Origin: an uncultured Prevotellaceae bacterium
GTDB taxonomy: Bacteria > Bacteroidota > Bacteroidia > Bacteroidales > Bacteroidaceae
Direction: 5' to 3'
Length of the DNA stretch: 10,188 nucleotides
NCBI GenBank assembly: GCA_946403615.1
Contig: CAMJAO010000054.1
Location: 1 to 10,188, forward strand
Numbering within the stretch: the first letter of the stretch is position 1; every line of letters begins with the position of its first letter. Shown here one piece after another: positions 6,901 through 10,188 of the stretch. The position numbers were made by a program, and so were the translations under genes. The notes beneath the pieces are model-generated. The model searched no databases. It was given only the letters and a program-made list of their open reading frames with translations, and had not been told where the DNA came from.

Positions 6901-6906
6901 GGTGCT

Positions 6907-7647
6907 TTAACTCAACAACTGTGTGAGGAACACGTCGCTGAAGAGGATAAGCACGCTGCTCGACACCACGGCGTTGGTGCTAGCCTTGCCCACTTCCACG
7001 GAGCCGCCCTTCACGGTGTATCCGAAGTAAGACGCCACACTGGCGATGATAAAGGCAAAAACAATGCTCTTGATGATACTCATCCACACAAACCACGAAT
7101 TGAAATCGTGCTGCAAGCCGATGGTCAGGTCTTCCGGGCTGAGCACCTGGCCGATATAAGCAGTGGCATAGGCACCGATGATGCCGGTGGCGGCGCTGAA
7201 AATCACCAGGAACGGCATGATGGTAATCATGCCCAGTATTTTGGGCAATATCAGGTAACTGGCAGAGTTGACACCCATGATGTCGAGCGCGTCGATTTGT
7301 TGTGTCACACGCATCGTTCCCAGTTCCGAAGCGATGTTACTGCCTACCTTACCCGCCAGAATCAGACACATGATGGACGAGGAGAACTCCAGCAGCATGA
7401 TTTCGCGCGTGGTGTAACCCGTCACGAAACGTGGCATCCAAGGGCTTTGGATGTTGAGTTTCATCTGGATGCAAATCACGGCACCGATGAAGAAGGAGAT
7501 AAGCAGCACAATGCCGATGGAGTCGACGCCGAGTGCAGACATCTCCTTGATGTATTTCTTCAGGAACATCCTCAAGCGTTCGGGGCGGCTGAACACCCGT
7601 CCCATCAGCATCAGATACTCACCTAAGGTGTGCAGTTTCTTAATCAT
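6907..7647 (-). CDS. mlaE: MlaE-like ABC transporter permease
   Basis: This is the inner-membrane permease subunit of a Mla/MCE phospholipid transporter. The 246-residue protein carries the family signature AGKVGSNIASELGTMRV followed by TQQIDALDIMGV, together spanning 98-126. Hydrophobic segments are visible around 43-60, 84-98, 134-165, 188-208 and 225-244. Length matches MlaE. It precedes the MlaF-like ATPase on the same strand, supporting a functional pair. ATG 7647 follows a TAnnTTTG box by only four bases, so the transcript is predicted to start at or next to the start codon. The substrate-binding MCE subunit is not encoded in this window, so it must come from another locus if the complex is complete. 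Confidence 0.92.
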   Translation of the reverse strand: MIKKLHTLGEYLMLMGRVFSRPERLRMFLKKYIKEMSALGVDSIGIVLLISFFIGAVICIQMKLNIQSPWMPRFVTGYTTREIMLLEFSSSIMCLILAGKVGSNIASELGTMRVTQQIDALDIMGVNSASYLILPKILGMITIMPFLVIFSAATGIIGAYATAYIGQVLSPEDLTIGLQHDFNSWFVWMSIIKSIVFAFIIASVASYFGYTVKGGSVEVGKASTNAVVSSSVLILFSDVFLTQLLS

Positions 7648-7651
7648 GGTG

Positions 7652-7659
7652 CAAAAGTA
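7652..7659 (-). promoter_or_regulatory. Promoter -7 box for mlaE-mlaF
   Basis: On the minus strand TACTTTTG (7659 down to 7652) matches TAnnTTTG exactly, then CACC leads straight into the ATG at 7647. The -33 region about 20 bases upstream is a weak match (TTCA instead of TTTG). Counting the final G as about -5 puts the transcript start on the A of the ATG. Confidence 0.65.
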
Positions 7660-7687
7660 ATCAAAACATCTGAATTATTTGAATAAA

Positions 7688-7719
7688 TTTGGTTTTTCTC
7701 TCGCTTTGAGTTAATTTTG
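7688..7719 (+). promoter_or_regulatory. Bacteroidota-type promoter for lptB
   Basis: A -33 box TTTG (7688-7691), a 20-nt spacer and a -7 box TAATTTTG (7712-7719) match the consensus in every fixed position. The predicted start is near 7724, giving a leader of about 20 bases before ATG 7744. It runs divergently from the mlaE promoter about 50 bp away. Confidence 0.8.
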
Positions 7720-7743
7720 CACCATCATAAAGAAAGACTGAAT

Positions 7744-8544
7744 ATGAGCGAAACAGGTATGGTGCTCCGCACCGAGGGGCTGGTTAAGCGTTACGGTAAG
7801 CGCACGGTGGTGAATGATGTGTCCATCAATGTGCATCAGGGCGAGATAGTCGGTCTGCTCGGACCCAATGGCGCCGGAAAGACCACATCCTTTTACATGA
7901 CCACCGGATTGATTGTGCCCAATGCCGGCCGCATCTTTATTGACGACCACGACATCACCGATTATCCTGTCTATAAACGTGCGCGTGCAGGCATCGGATA
8001 CCTGCCGCAGGAGGCCAGCGTGTTCCGCAAGATGAGTGTAGAAGACAATATCCTCTCTGTGCTCGAGATGACCCGACTCTCGCGCAAGGAACAGCGTGAG
8101 AAATTGGAGAGCCTGCTGGCGGAGTTCAGACTCAACAAAGTGCGCAAGAACAAGGGTGACCAACTTTCCGGAGGTGAACGCCGACGAACGGAGATAGCCC
8201 GTTGTCTGGCCATCGACCCCAAATTCATCATGCTCGACGAACCATTTGCGGGTGTGGACCCCATCGCCGTCGAGGATATTCAGCACATCGTGTGGCAATT
8301 GAAATACCGTAATATCGGCATCCTTATCACCGACCATAATGTGCAGGAGACGCTCACCATCACCGATCGCGCCTACCTCCTCTTCGAGGGACGTATTCTT
8401 TTCCAGGGAAAGCCCGAAGAGTTGGCCGCCAACAAGATTGTGCGCGAGAAATATCTCAGTACCAGTTTCGTGCTCCGCAAAAAAGATTTCCAGACATTGG
8501 ATGAAGAGCGCAGAGCAAGAGAAGAGGAGTATAGCGAAGAGTAG
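7744..8544 (+). CDS. lptB: Lipopolysaccharide export ATPase LptB
   Basis: LptB is the cytoplasmic ATPase of the LptB2FG extractor that pulls lipopolysaccharide from the inner membrane for delivery to the outer membrane. From ATG 7744 it has 266 residues: Walker A GPNGAGKT (40-47), LptB-type GYLPQEASVFRKMSVEDN (85-102, Q-loop Gln89), signature LSGGERRR (141-148), Walker B FIMLDEP (161-167, catalytic Glu166), then FAGVDPIAVEDIQ, and switch His198 in ITDHNVQET. The ASVFRKMSVEDNI block separates it from branched-chain amino acid ATPases. It has a charged tail of about 20 residues beyond the usual end near KYLST. ATG 7759 is a possible alternative start; a TTG at 7717 lies inside the promoter and is rejected. 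LptF, LptG and LptC are not encoded nearby. Confidence 0.95.
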   Translation: MSETGMVLRTEGLVKRYGKRTVVNDVSINVHQGEIVGLLGPNGAGKTTSFYMTTGLIVPNAGRIFIDDHDITDYPVYKRARAGIGYLPQEASVFRKMSVEDNILSVLEMTRLSRKEQREKLESLLAEFRLNKVRKNKGDQLSGGERRRTEIARCLAIDPKFIMLDEPFAGVDPIAVEDIQHIVWQLKYRNIGILITDHNVQETLTITDRAYLLFEGRILFQGKPEELAANKIVREKYLSTSFVLRKKDFQTLDEERRAREEEYSEE

Positions 8545-8614
8545 TAAAGCCTGTTTTTTCATCCTTCACCTATGTAATTACTTTGGATAAACGTCAGAGT
8601 GAACTGTTGTCTTC

Positions 8615-8646
8615 ACTCCTCTGTTCCTTTACTCCTCCGCTCCCCC
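8615..8646. repeat. Octamer RYTCCYYY tract between lptB and tig
   Basis: Four contiguous 8-bp units, ACTCCTCT, GTTCCTTT, ACTCCTCC and GCTCCCCC, share the pattern RYTCCYY plus one variable pyrimidine. They lie in the 209-bp gap after lptB, ahead of the tig promoter. No convincing lptB terminator is visible in the gap. A 7-bp stem at 8597-8603 with 8612-8618 overlaps the first unit but lacks a T run. Confidence 0.5.
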
Positions 8647-8681
8647 AAATAGGTTAAAAAAACAAATTTTTGCCCATATAA

Positions 8682-8713
8682 TTAGGTGATTAGGGCATTT
8701 ATTTGTAATTTTG
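8682..8713 (+). promoter_or_regulatory. Promoter for tig
   Basis: The -7 box TAATTTTG (8706-8713) matches the Bacteroidota consensus, with TTAG (8682-8685) as a three-of-four -33 box at a 20-nt spacing. The predicted start near 8718 gives a leader of about 36 bases that is very rich in A and T and nearly free of G, as is usual for well-expressed genes in this phylum. Confidence 0.7.
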
Positions 8714-8753
8714 CACCCCAAATTGAAAATTATAAACAGAATAAACTATAAAG

Positions 8754-10115
8754 ATGAAAATTTCGTTCGAAAATCCCGACAAAGTGAATGGTTTGATGAC
8801 CATCACCGTGGAAGAGGCTGATTACGCAGAGAATGTCAAGAAAAAACTGAAAGAATATGCCCGTAAGGCTAATGTCCCCGGATTCCGCCCCGGACATGTG
8901 CCCATGCAGATGATTAAACGGCAGTTTGAACCGTCTGTGAAACTTGATGAGATCAACAAAGTTCTCGGCGACTCACTGTATAAGTATATCCGTGAAAACA
9001 ATATCCAGATGCTTGGCGAGCCCATGCCGTCTGAGAAGCAGGTGCAACAAGACCTCGAAGGCGCAGGACCTTTCGAATTCGTATTCGATATCGCTGTGGC
9101 TCCTGAGTTCAGTATCGAACTGACAGCCAAAGACAAGGTGCCCTACTATGAAATCGCCGTTGATGACAAACTCATCGACCAGCAGGTAGAGATGTTTGCT
9201 GCCCGCAACGGTCATTATGAGAGCGCCGACGAGTACGACCCCGACAAGCGCGACATACTCAAGGGCGACCTCCGCGAACTCGATGCGGAGGGCAACACCA
9301 AAGAGGGTGGCATCACTGTTGACAGCGCTACCATCATGCCGCAATATATCAAGGAAGATGCGCAGAAATTCCTCTTCGACGGAGCGAAACCCGGCGACAT
9401 CATCACTTTCAACCCCAAAAAGGCTTATCCCGACAATGACGCTGAGATAGCAGCCATGCTCAAACTCAAGAAAGAGGATGTGGCAGACCTTACCGCCGAC
9501 TTCAGTTATCAGGTGACAGAAATCTCACGTTTCGCCAAGGCTGAGGTCAATCAGGCTCTCTTCGACGGCGTTTTTGGCGACGGTGCAGTGAAATCCGAGG
9601 AAGAGTTCCGCGCACGTATCGCTGAGGGACTGAAAGGCCAGTTGGCTGCAGACTCTGAGTATAAGTTCTTGCAGGATGTGCGCAAATACACTGAGGACAA
9701 AGTGGGTGAGCTGACCTTCCCCGAGGCTCTGCTTAAGCGCGTCATGATCAATAACAACAAGGACAAGGGCGAGGAGTATGTCGAGAAGAATTTCGAGGGA
9801 AGCATCCGCGAGCTGAAATGGCATCTCATCAAAGAGCAGCTCGTCAGCGCAGCCGGCATCAAGATTGATGACAACGACGTGAAGAACGTGGCCGTAGAAG
9901 CAGCCCGCGCACAGTTCGCACAGTATGGCATGAACAATGTGCCCGACGAGTACTTGCAGAACTATGCCGATGAAATGCTCAAGAAGCGCGAGAATGTTGA
10001 CGGACTCGTTGACCGTGCTATCGACCGCAAATTGACCGAGGCTCTCAAGAACACCGTTAAATTAGATGTCAAGAGTGTCACTCTCGACGAATTTAATAAG
10101 ATGATGAGCGAATAA
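8754..10115 (+). CDS. tig: Trigger factor
   Basis: Trigger factor is the ribosome-bound chaperone that shields nascent chains at the exit tunnel. The 453 residues fit the family. The N-terminal ribosome-binding domain carries the signature GFRPGHVP (43-50), the counterpart of GFRxGxxP in E. coli. A middle domain (about 150-260) occupies the place of the FKBP-type prolyl isomerase; it keeps the general spacing (DGAKPGDIITFNP, 209-221) but I do not see the usual active-site segment with MIPGFE, so isomerase activity may be weak or lost. The C-terminal helical chaperone arms (about 262-453) include FPEALLKRVMINNN and the end TLDEFNKMMSE. It has its own promoter. In many bacteria clpP and clpX follow; the window ends too soon to tell. 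Confidence 0.96.
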   Translation: MKISFENPDKVNGLMTITVEEADYAENVKKKLKEYARKANVPGFRPGHVPMQMIKRQFEPSVKLDEINKVLGDSLYKYIRENNIQMLGEPMPSEKQVQQDLEGAGPFEFVFDIAVAPEFSIELTAKDKVPYYEIAVDDKLIDQQVEMFAARNGHYESADEYDPDKRDILKGDLRELDAEGNTKEGGITVDSATIMPQYIKEDAQKFLFDGAKPGDIITFNPKKAYPDNDAEIAAMLKLKKEDVADLTADFSYQVTEISRFAKAEVNQALFDGVFGDGAVKSEEEFRARIAEGLKGQLAADSEYKFLQDVRKYTEDKVGELTFPEALLKRVMINNNKDKGEEYVEKNFEGSIRELKWHLIKEQLVSAAGIKIDDNDVKNVAVEAARAQFAQYGMNNVPDEYLQNYADEMLKKRENVDGLVDRAIDRKLTEALKNTVKLDVKSVTLDEFNKMMSE

Positions 10116-10188
10116 AATTCGTTTTTGAGATTATTTAAGAAAAAAATACGTATAAAAAGAGCGGTTATCTGATTTTTTTTAATATCTT
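10116..10188. other. AT-rich end of the window after tig
   Basis: The last 73 bases are AT-rich with several A and T runs. There is a run of eight T at 10173-10180, but I could not find a stable GC-bearing stem before it, so a terminator is not called. The final six bases TATCTT could be the start of a TAnnTTTG box, but the window stops there. Confidence 0.3.

Larger units (their letters stand above)
7636..7735. repeat. Mirror-image promoter and leader of the mlaE/lptB divergent region
   Basis: The minus strand from 7660 to 7636 and the plus strand from 7711 to 7735 agree at 22 of 25 positions, giving a long inverted repeat with a 50-bp spacer. Each arm holds a -7 box and the core TTTTGCACCAT, then AT, one variable base and AAGAAA. 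In the mlaE arm the core runs into the start codon ATG; in the lptB arm the equivalent codon is ATC. Confidence 0.7.

Noticed and set aside
7108..7626. A 172-codon open frame antisense to mlaE
   Set aside because: Its translation is rich in His, Gln and Asp with no domain, as expected from the complement of a hydrophobic membrane protein gene.
7717..7743. TTG start nine codons upstream of the chosen lptB start
   Set aside because: The TTG is part of the -7 promoter box, so it would not be in the mRNA from this promoter.
7711..8562. A 283-codon open frame antisense to the whole of lptB, starting with a lipoprotein-like hydrophobic segment
   Set aside because: It is the shadow of a well-conserved ATPase gene whose motifs are all intact on the plus strand. 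The downstream part of the antisense translation has no recognisable domain, and the frame reads across the lptB promoter.
8597..8618. Possible terminator after lptB, a 7-bp stem of GAGTGAA with TTCACTC
   Set aside because: No T run follows the stem and it lies over 50 bases from the lptB stop, so it is not convincing as an intrinsic terminator.
10155..10180. Possible terminator after tig
   Set aside because: There is an A run and an eight-T run, but no GC-bearing stem between them that I could pair.
1..10188. CRISPR array, tRNA or rRNA genes, insertion sequence, phage or defence genes
   Set aside because: No regular spacer array, cloverleaf, transposase motifs or defence-gene motifs were seen. 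The short periodic tracts have units of only 8-10 bp and no spacers.

Overview
The window looks like chromosomal housekeeping DNA from a member of the Bacteroidota, most likely a Prevotella-like member of the Bacteroidales. The reasons are promoters of the form TTTG-N20-TAnnTTTG, little sign of Shine-Dalgarno sequences, A-rich leaders, an L32 protein starting MAHPKRRQSKTRT, and protein sequences typical of that group. Base composition is balanced. There is no rRNA, tRNA, CRISPR array, transposase or phage gene. The genus is an inference.

Layout, left to right. (1) A short tract of CCTAGG motifs spaced exactly 10 bp apart precedes a membrane sensor histidine kinase (111-1277, +) that has no response regulator beside it. 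(2) A strong promoter drives a compact cluster: a DUF177/YceD-family protein, ribosomal protein L32 (rpmF) and FabH, with rpmF and fabH overlapping by one base; a hairpin-plus-T-tract terminator follows. (3) The GTPases Era and Der, which act in ribosome assembly, come next, followed by a small lipoprotein of unknown function. (4) On the minus strand lies a MlaE-like permease and MlaF-like ATPase pair (7647 down to 6030), converging on the lipoprotein gene. (5) Divergent from the permease is lptB (7744-8544, +), the ATPase of lipopolysaccharide export. (6) Trigger factor (tig, 8754-10115, +) has its own promoter.

The genes fall into two themes: ribosome and protein biogenesis (L32, Era, Der, trigger factor, probably the DUF177 protein) and envelope lipid supply and transport (FabH, MlaE/MlaF, LptB). 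Linking L32 to FabH is a widespread arrangement; here plsX, which sits between them in E. coli, is absent.

I found no convincing undescribed multi-gene system. The most interesting signals are in the gaps between genes: degenerate 8-10 bp periodic CCT/AGG-based tracts in five separate gaps, one of which switches strand around a palindrome; a palindrome-rich insert between mlaE and mlaF; and a divergent promoter pair (mlaE/lptB) whose two halves are near-perfect mirror copies, with the mlaE promoter so close to the ATG that its mRNA is predicted to be leaderless.
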